Assembly (NCBI GenBank): GCA_964513275.1
Contig: CAZELN010000032.1
Location: 1-8,310, forward strand
DNA length: 8,310 nucleotides
Source: UBA12478 sp964513275
GTDB taxonomy: Bacteria; Patescibacteriota; Patescibacteriia; UBA9934; GWF2-40-263
Direction of reading: 5' to 3'
Position 1 is the stretch's first letter. Every line of letters starts with the position of its first letter. The notes under the pieces are model-generated. The model was not told the origin of the DNA and did not search any database. It was given only the letters and a program-made list of their open reading frames with translations. Both the position numbers and the translations under genes were made by a program. Below, piece by piece: positions 1-7,248 of this stretch.

Positions 1-1520
1 CCGATGCTTCTGCTGCGGCTGACTACTCAAGCCTCTATGTGACCTACGGTCCAGAAGGTGATGAGGAAGAGACCTCTCAGAAGACCTCTGTATCGTTGAC
101 GACCAACACTTGGTCGCTCAACTACACGCTCGAGGCTGGTGAAACGATTTATGTCAACGCGTACGCGAACGTTGCGACCTCTGTGTCCGACGACACCGAC
201 GGCGATGACATCATCACCGCTGATCTCGACGTGGATGGAACCACTGCAGATTCAGCAACCTCGATTGACGGATCTGACGTCTCTGGTTCGGCTATTACCT
301 GGTACTCCGCTGGTACATTCTCTACCGCTTTGGGTGGAGACACACCAGTGGCAAAGATTGTTGCTGCTGGCCAGACTGTCGAGACAGCCAAGTACAAATT
401 CACAGCTGTCCGTGAAAGCTACAGCATTGACCAGATTCAAGTGGCGGTTGACGGTTCTACCGATGCCATCGCCCAGCGTGCTGCCGGAGTGATCAGTGAA
501 GTTGAGCTTTATGACGGTTCAACCCTTCTGGGTTCCGCTGTCATGGCTGAGACTTCAGGGAGCGACACGACATCCGTTTCAACAACGGGTGCCGCTGCTC
601 TCATCACCGGATTGGATATCGACGTTGCCGCGGGTTCTTCAAAGACCATTACAGCAAAACTTGTGCTGAACGATATTGGTTCGGGTGCAGCTGCTTCACA
701 GCAGAACCTCGCGCTCACCATGGATTCAGTGCGCTATAGCGATACCAACGGAACAGTCGCAACAAGCTCGACGAACCGTGCTGCAAACGAAATTCGCGCC
801 TACAATTCGATCCCAACCGTGTCTGCTGTGGATCTCACAAACAGCACGCTTGTGAACGGACAGGCAAGTGATCTCTACAAGTTCACCATCACAGCTAACA
901 GCAACGGCTCGGTGGCGATCAAGCAGATAAAGTTCCCAATGACATGGACCGACGGCGAGAGTAACAACGACACCCTTGAAATGGAGTCGTGGAAGCTCTA
1001 TAAGAACGGCACGGATATTTCAACGAGCAGTTCAGCTGTCGTCATCTCGGATGAGGATGGTAACAGCGTTGAATCAACATCTGGCGCTCTGGAAGCTGCT
1101 GGCACACTCAACGTCATCTGGGACACCAACGAGGAAGTTATTTCCGCTGGTGAAACCGTAACGTACATCTTGCGCGCAACGCCACAGTCGTTTGATAACG
1201 ACTCCGACACAGGAGACGAGGACTACTTCTCGATTTACCTTGCCGGTGATGCGTCTCACAACTCCAGTGGTGGAACCGCTGCATTGACAGACGTCTGTCT
1301 GGACGACCAGACAAGCGGAGAAATCTGGCAGCTAGGAGACACAGCCGCTATCGGTACTGCTTGTACCACGACGGCCACAAACAGCTCAGATTACAACTTC
1401 ATCTGGTCTGATATGTCTGGTGAGTCTCATGACGCATCCGGAGAAGCAGGTTCAGGTGACTGGGCTAACGGATACTTAGTCCTGAGCCTCGACCTTTCAG
1501 GCGAGACTTGGTCTAAGTAA
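1..1520 (+). CDS. S-layer-like secreted surface protein, 5'-truncated by the window edge
   Basis: The frame is open from base 3 to the TAA at 1518-1520, so the true start lies upstream; a GTG at 39 is only an internal Val codon. About 505 residues are visible. They are rich in Thr, Ser, Ala, Gly and Asp, with only two Cys and no transmembrane segment or sortase signal at the C-terminus. Alternating beta-strand-like stretches recur, such as AKYKFTAVRESYSIDQIQVAV and later LYKFTITANSNGSVAIKQIKF (each quoted segment here is separate), which suggests tandem Ig-like or beta-sandwich domains. The C-terminus (FIWSDMSGESHD, then DWANGYLVLSLDL) resembles the ends of large putative S-layer or surface proteins recalled from Patescibacteria. 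Asn codons are 24 AAC to 1 AAT, far more biased than in the downstream genes and consistent with high expression. A terminator follows. Surface location is inferred, since the signal peptide lies outside the window. No enzymatic motif is seen. Confidence 0.7.
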   Translation, partial: DASAAADYSSLYVTYGPEGDEEETSQKTSVSLTTNTWSLNYTLEAGETIYVNAYANVATSVSDDTDGDDIITADLDVDGTTADSATSIDGSDVSGSAITWYSAGTFSTALGGDTPVAKIVAAGQTVETAKYKFTAVRESYSIDQIQVAVDGSTDAIAQRAAGVISEVELYDGSTLLGSAVMAETSGSDTTSVSTTGAAALITGLDIDVAAGSSKTITAKLVLNDIGSGAAASQQNLALTMDSVRYSDTNGTVATSSTNRAANEIRAYNSIPTVSAVDLTNSTLVNGQASDLYKFTITANSNGSVAIKQIKFPMTWTDGESNNDTLEMESWKLYKNGTDISTSSSAVVISDEDGNSVESTSGALEAAGTLNVIWDTNEEVISAGETVTYILRATPQSFDNDSDTGDEDYFSIYLAGDASHNSSGGTAALTDVCLDDQTSGEIWQLGDTAAIGTACTTTATNSSDYNFIWSDMSGESHDASGEAGSGDWANGYLVLSLDLSGETWSK

Positions 1521-1529
1521 AATTCTGTG

Positions 1530-1577
1530 TCATCCCGACCGACCCCGAGTTTATTCAGGGGAGTGGAGGGATCTCGC
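1530..1577. repeat. REP-like imperfect palindrome in the intergenic region
   Basis: Arms ATCCC (1532-1536) and GGGAT (1568-1572) enclose a second pair CCCC (1543-1546) and GGGG (1558-1561). Between them is a 6x6 internal mismatch (GACCGA against AGTGGA) that could still hold C-G and tandem G-A pairs. The loop is 11 bases. The pattern CATCCCGAcCGA...GTGGAGGGATCTCGC looks like a dispersed intergenic palindrome recalled from many bacterial and CPR genomes. Only one copy is in this window, so the repeat status is inferred. It lies between the S-layer stop codon and the terminator and does not overlap either. Confidence 0.45.
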
Positions 1578-1585
1578 ATAGAAGC

Positions 1586-1613
1586 AAAACCCGCGGGTTC
1601 GCCCGCGGGTTTT
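1586..1613 (+). terminator. Strong intrinsic terminator after the S-layer-like gene
   Basis: A perfect 12-bp stem, AAAACCCGCGGG (1586-1597) with CCCGCGGGTTTT (1602-1613), closes a TTCG tetraloop (1598-1601). The T-run 1610-1613 is followed by GGTTTG. Because the left arm begins with AAAA, the reverse strand also carries a T-run, so the hairpin could work in both directions. It separates the S-layer-like gene from the Asp-box gene. Confidence 0.9.
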
Positions 1614-1619
1614 GGTTTG

Positions 1620-1628
1620 TGGTAAACT
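1620..1628 (+). promoter_or_regulatory. Extended -10 promoter for the Asp-box protein gene
   Basis: TGG (1620-1622) directly precedes TAAACT (1623-1628), matching the extended -10 form TGn-TAnnnT. No good -35 hexamer is seen at 16-18 bases, where the terminator arm lies. Predicted initiation near 1635 would give an almost leaderless mRNA, with the ATG at 1637. The arrangement closely resembles the TGG-TATACT element at 7233-7241. Confidence 0.55.
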
Positions 1629-1636
1629 TTCCCCAT

Positions 1637-3094
1637 ATGCGAAGTCCATTCCTTCTTCTGCTCGTTCTACTCCTTCTTCCACTTCCCATACGTTCCGCAA
1701 CCACCTGGACCGTCCAAGACGACGGCACGATGCAAAGCGTTCGTGGGATTACGGGATCCGGTGACGTCCTTGTCGCGGTGGGAAATAGCGGTTACATGAT
1801 GCGCTCCACGGATAGTGGGAATACATGGACGCGGTTGGTTTCGTTTTCAAATGTGTGGTGGCATGACGTCATCGTAGACGCAAGTTCGGATGTTGTTGCC
1901 GTAGGGGAATCTGGCGTCTATGCCTTTTCCCAAGACGATGGCGCCTCATGGACGTCTGCCTCGTTGGGCGTTTCCACCCATTTTTATGATATTGATCGAG
2001 CGTCGTCGACAACCGGATTCATCGTGGGAGCTGGTGGAACCGCGCTGTATTATGTGAATGGAAATTGGCACAGTGGCACACCAAACGTGACAGAAGATTT
2101 ATTTGCCGTTCAAGATAATGGTGACGGAACCGCTTGGGTGGTTGGTGGATCTGGTCGTCTGTTGAAAGCCGCCAATAGCGGAATTTCCTGGACAAATTAT
2201 GGCCGCATCGGTTCGGATCCTCTTCGAGGTGTGTATTTTTCGAGTTCTGCAACAGGGTGGATTGTCGGAGAAAACGGAACGTTCAAGCAGACGACAGATG
2301 GAGGAGCGAGCTGGTCGGATGTGTCGGTGAGTGGACTCTCAACCCAAGACCTCTACGACATTCAGGTTGTTGAAAACAGAATGGTCATTGCTGGTGATAA
2401 GGTCGTTATTCTATCTGACGACGGCGGAGCAACCTGGACAGCAGAGAGTTTTGTGGACGAGAATATCACTTTCTACGCCGCGTATGTGCAGGATGAGTCC
2501 AATGTGTGGGTTGCTGGGACGGATTATGACGTGTATTCATCCGTGTACCACTATGAAGTCGTCGAAGAGGTTGTTCAGGAAGAAGAAATCGTAGAAGAAG
2601 AGATCGTCGAGGAAGAGACCACAGAAGCAGAACCCCAGAATCTCATCAAACTTGCGTGCGAGGAAGACGCGGATGTCAACGATCCCTGCCGTGCCGTCTA
2701 TTACTACGCCACGGACGGAAAGCGCCACGCGTTCCCCAATGAGAAAGTTTTCTTCACCTGGTTTGAGGATTTTGACGATGTCATCGAGGTGAGTGCAGAT
2801 TTCCTCCCCGATCTCTCATTGGGATCAAATGTGACGTACCACCCAGGCACCAAGATGGTGAAATTCCAGAGCGTGCCTACCGTCTATGTGGTCGAGGAGC
2901 TTGGAGTCCTGCGTGCGATTGCGAGCGAGGACGTTGCAGAAGATCTTTACGGTTCAGATTGGAACCAACAGATTGACGATATCTCCGATGCATTTTTAAG
3001 GAATTATGAGTTTGGTGAATCTGTCGATTCAGCCGACGACTACGATAAAGACGAAGCAGAGGATTCAGTTGAAAGTCTAGATGACAATTTTTAA
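1637..3094 (+). CDS. Secreted Asp-box (YCF48/BNR-like) beta-propeller protein with a duplicated C-terminal module
   Basis: The 485-residue product starts with a signal peptide (about 1-21: MRSP, then a Leu-rich core). The ATG at 1637 is preferred over the in-frame GTG at 1619 because the GTG lies inside the -10 region. Residues 22-307 form a propeller. Asp-box motifs are STDSGNTW (57), SQDDGASW (98), SGISW (181), TTDGGASW (219) and SDDGGATW (260), with a worn copy at NGNW (141). They are spaced about 41 residues apart and alternate with VG..G strands, giving six to seven blades. A Glu/Val-rich linker covers 308-333. Residues 337-461 are a domain recalled from CPR surface proteins, with TDGKRHAFPNEK and WNQQIDDISDAF as landmarks and Cys341/Cys351 as a possible disulfide. 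The tail is acidic. Asp-box propellers occur in sialidases and in the photosystem II assembly factor YCF48. No sialidase catalytic set is evident, so a binding or structural role outside the membrane is more likely. The exact function is unknown. Confidence 0.82.
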   Translation: MRSPFLLLLVLLLLPLPIRSATTWTVQDDGTMQSVRGITGSGDVLVAVGNSGYMMRSTDSGNTWTRLVSFSNVWWHDVIVDASSDVVAVGESGVYAFSQDDGASWTSASLGVSTHFYDIDRASSTTGFIVGAGGTALYYVNGNWHSGTPNVTEDLFAVQDNGDGTAWVVGGSGRLLKAANSGISWTNYGRIGSDPLRGVYFSSSATGWIVGENGTFKQTTDGGASWSDVSVSGLSTQDLYDIQVVENRMVIAGDKVVILSDDGGATWTAESFVDENITFYAAYVQDESNVWVAGTDYDVYSSVYHYEVVEEVVQEEEIVEEEIVEEETTEAEPQNLIKLACEEDADVNDPCRAVYYYATDGKRHAFPNEKVFFTWFEDFDDVIEVSADFLPDLSLGSNVTYHPGTKMVKFQSVPTVYVVEELGVLRAIASEDVAEDLYGSDWNQQIDDISDAFLRNYEFGESVDSADDYDKDEAEDSVESLDDNF

Positions 3095-3109
3095 GGAAAT
3101 CGTTACAAT
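3081..3109 (+). promoter_or_regulatory. Sigma70-type promoter for the first subtilase gene
   Basis: The -35 element ATGACA (3081-3086, 5 of 6 to TTGACA) and the -10 element TACAAT (3104-3109, 5 of 6 to TATAAT) are separated by exactly 17 bases. The -35 lies in the last codons of the Asp-box gene. The -10 shares bases with the left arm of the terminator hairpin. Initiation is predicted near 3116, about six bases before the ATG at 3122. Confidence 0.6.
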
Positions 3110-3135
3110 GCCGCAATATTTATGCGGCATTTTTT
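3107..3135 (+). terminator. Intrinsic terminator overlapping the next start codon
   Basis: AATGCCGCA (3107-3115) pairs perfectly with TGCGGCATT (3123-3131) around a 7-base loop (3116-3122), followed by a run of T to 3135. The downstream ATG (3122-3124) straddles loop and stem. Transcripts arriving from the Asp-box gene would form the hairpin. Transcripts begun at the local promoter would lack the left arm and escape it. Confidence 0.75.
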
Positions 3136-5149
3136 GTTTGCCTTTATTATCACTTCTATCGTGTTTTTGCCTTTTTTTGGAACAGAAGCACGTGACGTGA
3201 CGGATCGGTTTCGATCAGAGCTTTGGTATTTGGATAAGATGTCTGCCCCAGAAGCATGGGAAGTGGAAACGGGGTCTGAAGAAACGATCGTTGCCGTACT
3301 TGATGCAGGGTTTGATGTGGATCACGAAGATCTTGTAAACCAGTATTGGCACAATGGAGACGAGGTTGCAGACAATGGCCGCGATGAAGACAACAATGGG
3401 TACGAAGATGACGTGGTGGGTTGGGATTTTGTTGACGGTGATCCTGATCCATCTCCTGGCCTTGGAGAAGGCGTGAGTGATACCGTCGCCTCGCATGGGA
3501 CGGTCATTGCTGGGATTATCGGGGCAACGGCGAACAATGGTTTGGGAATTACAGGCATCAACTGGGATGTCTCGGTGATGCCGTTGCGTGTGCTTAATGA
3601 GTTTGGCGCTGGTTCCACGACGGATGTACGTCGCGCTCTTGTGTATGCGGTGGAGAATGGAGCTGATGTGATAAACCTGAGCTTTACGTTTTCACAGGCG
3701 GACGAGCGTCTGCGTGAGACGATTGAGTGGGCCTATGATCAAGGGGTCGTGATCGTCGCGGCAGTGGGCAACGGTAATATCGACACAGATCTCTTCCCGA
3801 TTTACCCAGCATGCTTTGATTCCGAGGTCGGCAAGAACGTCGTGATTGGCGTGTCGGCGACAAATCAAGATGACCAAAAGGCAGACTTCTCGAATTTCGG
3901 CACGCGATGCACGGATATCGCCGCTCCGGGAGTCGACATTTTTGCGAGTGTGTACCATGACGCACGGACGCTTGAGTTCATCACGGCCTATGCGTCGCCT
4001 TGGGAAGGGACGTCGCTTGCCACTCCCATGGTGAGTGGCGCTGCGGCCTTGTTGCGTTCAGCCTATCCAAGTCTTACGCCTGACCAAGTACGACACGTGC
4101 TCAAACTCTCTGTGGATCCAGTGGCGGAAACGTCGCTTGAAGCTCGCAAACAATTGGGAGCTGGACGCGTGAACCTATCCCGAGCCCTGATGTATGCCGC
4201 GTCGTTTGCCGGAACGACGTTGGGATCGATGAGCGACTCAAGCGTGCAGCCATCCAAGTCGTTTGTCGTTTCACAAGGATTCGGATCCCAATCAACCGTG
4301 CGGCGGATGAATGGAAGCGGGGATATTTTGGCTGAATTTGACGCGTATGATTCAGGATTCCACGGCGGTGTTCGGTTAGCGGTGGGTGACGTGGACGGCG
4401 ACGGGGAAGAAGAAATTATTACGGGAGCGGGTCCGGGCGGTGGACCACAGGTGCGGATATTTGATCTGAACGGAAATGTGAATGGTCAATTTTTTGCCTT
4501 TGATGAAGGACAACGGATGGGAATTTTTGTTGTCGCCGGAGACGTAAATGCAGACGGTGTCGACGAAATTTTAGTAACGTCCGATGAGGGCGGAACCGGA
4601 CAAGTGCGAATTTTTAATCGTTACGGACACTTGAAGGGCGCATTTTTTCCACACGGTCGAACGACATCCGCGGTACGGCTCGCGCTTGGAAACATGGATG
4701 AGGATTCTGAATCGGAAATCATTTCTGTGTTGGCTACAGACGGTAACGGAATTGTCATGATCCATGACGGAACAGGGCGGTATGCAGGCTCGTTTACCAC
4801 GTTTGACGGATCCGTGCGCGGACTCAGTGTCGCAAGCATCGATGCCAATGGCGATGGACAAGAGGAGATACTCGTTGCGTCAGGGAAGGGATACATCCCC
4901 TCTGTGACCGTGTATAATCAATCCGGAAGTTTGTTGCAGACCTTTTTCGTTTTTCCTCATGAGTATCGCGGAGGAGTTGAGCTTGCAGCGGGAGATATTG
5001 ATGGAAACGGTAAAGCGGAGATGTATGTGAGTCCTGCGTCACAAGGCGGGCCGCAGGTGCGAATTTTTAATCGGGAGGCGGAATTAATTGGTGGATTTTT
5101 TGCCTTTGACTCATCCAATCGTTTTGGAACCATTTCCGCTATTTATTAA
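3122..5149 (+). CDS. Secreted subtilisin-like serine protease (S8) with C-terminal FG-GAP-like propeller, copy 1
   Basis: The 675-residue product has a signal peptide (about 1-23, cleavage after TEA) and then enters the catalytic domain almost at once; no I9-type propeptide is visible. The catalytic triad is Asp61 (VLDAGFD, where Thr or Ser is usual after Asp), His125 (SHGTVIAG) and Ser298 (GTSLATPM). Asn217 (VGNGN) is the likely oxyanion-hole residue. An Asp/Asn-rich insert at 86-103 (DEDNNGYEDD, then GWDF) looks like a calcium loop. Cys231 and Cys263 are the only cysteines and may pair. From about 385 to the end, six repeats of about 45-50 residues carry calcium-type loops (DVDGDGEEE, DVNADGVDE, NMDEDSESE, DANGDGQEE, DIDGNGKAE) and QVRIF strands, as in FG-GAP/VCBS propellers. 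The likely role is an extracellular or surface protease whose propeller binds a partner or the cell envelope; the substrate is unknown. It is transcribed from the promoter at 3081-3109. No Shine-Dalgarno sequence is seen. Confidence 0.9.
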   Translation: MRHFLFAFIITSIVFLPFFGTEARDVTDRFRSELWYLDKMSAPEAWEVETGSEETIVAVLDAGFDVDHEDLVNQYWHNGDEVADNGRDEDNNGYEDDVVGWDFVDGDPDPSPGLGEGVSDTVASHGTVIAGIIGATANNGLGITGINWDVSVMPLRVLNEFGAGSTTDVRRALVYAVENGADVINLSFTFSQADERLRETIEWAYDQGVVIVAAVGNGNIDTDLFPIYPACFDSEVGKNVVIGVSATNQDDQKADFSNFGTRCTDIAAPGVDIFASVYHDARTLEFITAYASPWEGTSLATPMVSGAAALLRSAYPSLTPDQVRHVLKLSVDPVAETSLEARKQLGAGRVNLSRALMYAASFAGTTLGSMSDSSVQPSKSFVVSQGFGSQSTVRRMNGSGDILAEFDAYDSGFHGGVRLAVGDVDGDGEEEIITGAGPGGGPQVRIFDLNGNVNGQFFAFDEGQRMGIFVVAGDVNADGVDEILVTSDEGGTGQVRIFNRYGHLKGAFFPHGRTTSAVRLALGNMDEDSESEIISVLATDGNGIVMIHDGTGRYAGSFTTFDGSVRGLSVASIDANGDGQEEILVASGKGYIPSVTVYNQSGSLLQTFFVFPHEYRGGVELAAGDIDGNGKAEMYVSPASQGGPQVRIFNREAELIGGFFAFDSSNRFGTISAIY

Positions 5150-5154
5150 ACCCT

Positions 5155-7230
5155 ATGGCACCACGTTCGTTCTATTCTTGGGTTGCATCGACCGTTCTAC
5201 TAAGTTTGGTATTTCTTCACGTAGCGTCTGCGTATGCACTCACTCCAGACGACGAGTTTGTAGAGGAACAGTGGTACTTAGAAACGATTGGCGCCTATGA
5301 AGCGTGGGACACGTCAACAGGCGATGGAAGTGTGGTGGTGGCTGTGCTTGATACGGGCATTGATTTGGATCATCCTGATTTGGAAGAAAATATTTGGACA
5401 AACACCGAGGAAATTGCCGGTGACGACATTGACAATGATGGAAATGGTTGGATTGATGACGTCAACGGATACGATTTTGTGGACGATGATGGCTCTCCCA
5501 TTCCAAACCAAGATGAAGCGTTTGTTGAAGGGGCGGTATCGCACGGAACCGTTATCGCCGGGATTATCGGCGCGGTGGGGGACAACGATGAAGGAGTGGC
5601 GGGAATCATCTGGGATGTCCAGCTTATGTCCGTGCGCATTTTGGACAATCAGGGAATCGGTGACTCAAATCTTGCCCGTCAGGGGGTTGAGTACGCGATC
5701 GCAAACGGCGCAGACGTGATTAACCTGAGCTTTACCGGTTTTGATTTCGACGACGCACTTCGTCGGACGATCGAGGAGGCCTATGAAGCTGGGATCGTGG
5801 TCGTGGCCGCCATGGGCAATGCCGATAATGGCGGAATCAACATTGACTTTTCTCCGATTTTTCCCGCCTGCTTCGGCGAACGTGCTGATGAGGACTGGAT
5901 TTTAGGGGTGGCTGCGACGGATCAAGATGATGTGAAAGCGGATTTTTCAAATTACGGAGCTGAATGTACAGATATCTCGGCTCCAGGACAGGATATTTTT
6001 AGCGCGGTGTACCAAGATGATGATTGGGCACAGATGAGCGATGGATATTACGAGGATTCGTGGTCAGGGACGTCCATGGCCTCGCCCATGATCGCGGGCG
6101 CGGCTGCGCTGCTCAAGTCCACCTACCATTCGTTGACGCCAGACGACATTAAATCGATTCTTCGACTCTCGGTTGACCCCGTGAGCGCAACCGGGGACGC
6201 CCAAGGGAAGATGGGAGCGGGGCGGCTGAATGTGGCAACAGCGCTTTCGCTTGCTGAATCGTTTGTTGACGAGGAGGAGAGTTCAACCGTTTCTGCGAGC
6301 GAACCTGCGTCGCGGTATCGAATTGCTGTTGCGTCAGAATCTGACAGTCCTCCCACCGTGCGTGTGTTCACCAACAGCGGGAGTGAGATCATCGCGTCAT
6401 TTGACGCCTACGATGGTTCTTTTACCGGCGGAGTTCGATTAACAATGGGGGATGTTGATGGCGACGGGGAAGAGGAAATTGTGACCGTTCCAGGTCCTGG
6501 CGGTGGCCCTCAGGTTCGTGTGTTTGATGTAGACGGGAATTTGGAAGGTCAATTTTATGCGTTTGAAACGAGTCTTCGTTCTGGATTGTATGTCGCTACG
6601 GGAGATATGGATGAGGATGGGATTGAGGAAATTGTCGTGAGTACGGATACGGGCGGCGGATCACGGATTCGTTTTTTCGATTCCAGTGGAGAACAGAAAG
6701 AGTCAACCGTGATGGCCTTTGCGGATGTCAGTGGTGTACGTAGTGTCCGGGTGGCAATGGGAGACGTGGATGGGAATGGAAGTGATGAAGTTATTGCCTC
6801 TTTGGGAGAAGGTCATGAACCACTCGTTCATATCTACGACCCTGAGGGAGCATTGGTGAGTGAGTTTTTGGCGTACGCTTCCACTTACGATAAAGGCGTT
6901 TTTGTTGCCTCAGGAGATCTCGATGGGGATGGCGACGATGAAATCGTGACAGGGACGGACAATGGCGGAGGGCCACAGGTGCAGATCTTTGACGGAGAGG
7001 GAAGTTGGCTCGGAACATTTTTTGCCTATGATTCTGCCTTCCGTGGCGGCGTTCGCCTTTCCGTTGGGAACCTCAGTGAATGGCCAGGGGCGTCCATTAT
7101 TACCGCCGCGGGTCCAGGCGGTGGCCCGCATATTCGTGTCTATAACGGCTACGCGGAGTTGATTGGCACATTCTTTAGTGACGACGAAAACAACCGCGGA
7201 GGGATCAATTCCGCCGCATGGGGACTGTAA
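5155..7230 (+). CDS. Secreted subtilisin-like serine protease (S8) with C-terminal FG-GAP-like propeller, copy 2
   Basis: The 691-residue product is a paralogue of the gene five bases upstream, collinear over its whole length. The signal peptide covers about 1-26 or 1-28 (cleavage after ASA or AYA), and no separate propeptide is evident. The catalytic residues are Asp66 (VLDTGID), His130 (SHGTVIAG) and Ser307 (GTSMASPM), with Asn222 (MGNADN) for the oxyanion hole. A calcium-loop-like insert lies at 90-102 (DDIDNDGNGWIDD). Cys239 and Cys271 match the cysteine pair of copy 1. A Glu/Ser linker (about 371-385) leads to six FG-GAP-like repeats (about 388-691) with loops DVDGDGEEE, DMDEDGIEE, DVDGNGSDE and DLDGDGDDE. 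The last loop is degenerate (NLSEWPGAS, 639-647). The gap to copy 1 suggests co-transcription, although a weak TATTAA at 5144-5149 could act as a -10. There is no Shine-Dalgarno sequence before the ATG. An active extracellular or surface protease is likely; the substrate is unknown. Confidence 0.9.
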   Translation: MAPRSFYSWVASTVLLSLVFLHVASAYALTPDDEFVEEQWYLETIGAYEAWDTSTGDGSVVVAVLDTGIDLDHPDLEENIWTNTEEIAGDDIDNDGNGWIDDVNGYDFVDDDGSPIPNQDEAFVEGAVSHGTVIAGIIGAVGDNDEGVAGIIWDVQLMSVRILDNQGIGDSNLARQGVEYAIANGADVINLSFTGFDFDDALRRTIEEAYEAGIVVVAAMGNADNGGINIDFSPIFPACFGERADEDWILGVAATDQDDVKADFSNYGAECTDISAPGQDIFSAVYQDDDWAQMSDGYYEDSWSGTSMASPMIAGAAALLKSTYHSLTPDDIKSILRLSVDPVSATGDAQGKMGAGRLNVATALSLAESFVDEEESSTVSASEPASRYRIAVASESDSPPTVRVFTNSGSEIIASFDAYDGSFTGGVRLTMGDVDGDGEEEIVTVPGPGGGPQVRVFDVDGNLEGQFYAFETSLRSGLYVATGDMDEDGIEEIVVSTDTGGGSRIRFFDSSGEQKESTVMAFADVSGVRSVRVAMGDVDGNGSDEVIASLGEGHEPLVHIYDPEGALVSEFLAYASTYDKGVFVASGDLDGDGDDEIVTGTDNGGGPQVQIFDGEGSWLGTFFAYDSAFRGGVRLSVGNLSEWPGASIITAAGPGGGPHIRVYNGYAELIGTFFSDDENNRGGINSAAWGL

Positions 7231-7232
7231 TT

Positions 7233-7241
7233 TGGTATACT
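7233..7241 (+). promoter_or_regulatory. Extended -10 promoter for the SDR gene
   Basis: TGG (7233-7235) is followed by TATACT (7236-7241), a 5-of-6 match to TATAAT in the extended -10 context. No convincing -35 is present. Initiation is predicted near 7248, so the mRNA would start at or just before the ATG at 7249. There is no terminator between the second subtilase and this element, so read-through from upstream remains possible. Confidence 0.6.
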
Positions 7242-7248
7242 GACCCAT

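Noticed and set aside
39..41. GTG at 39 as the start of the first gene
   Set aside because: The frame stays open to the window edge with matching composition (codons for DASAAADYSSLY), and the family is normally much longer with a signal peptide; it is an internal Val codon.
1619..1636. In-frame GTG start at 1619 adding six residues to the Asp-box protein
   Set aside because: The GTG lies within the extended -10 element, and the signal peptide is more typical when it starts with MRSPF at the ATG 1637.
2551..2640. GAAGAA-rich stretch as a DNA tandem repeat or CRISPR-like array
   Set aside because: It is imperfect and in frame, and encodes the Glu/Val-rich linker of the Asp-box protein; there are no spacers or constant repeat units.
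5140..5154. A separate promoter (TATTAA, 5144-5149) for the second subtilase
   Set aside because: The hexamer is weak, there is no -35 or extended TG, and the bases are part of an AT-rich gene end; co-transcription with copy 1 is simpler. It is kept only as a possibility.
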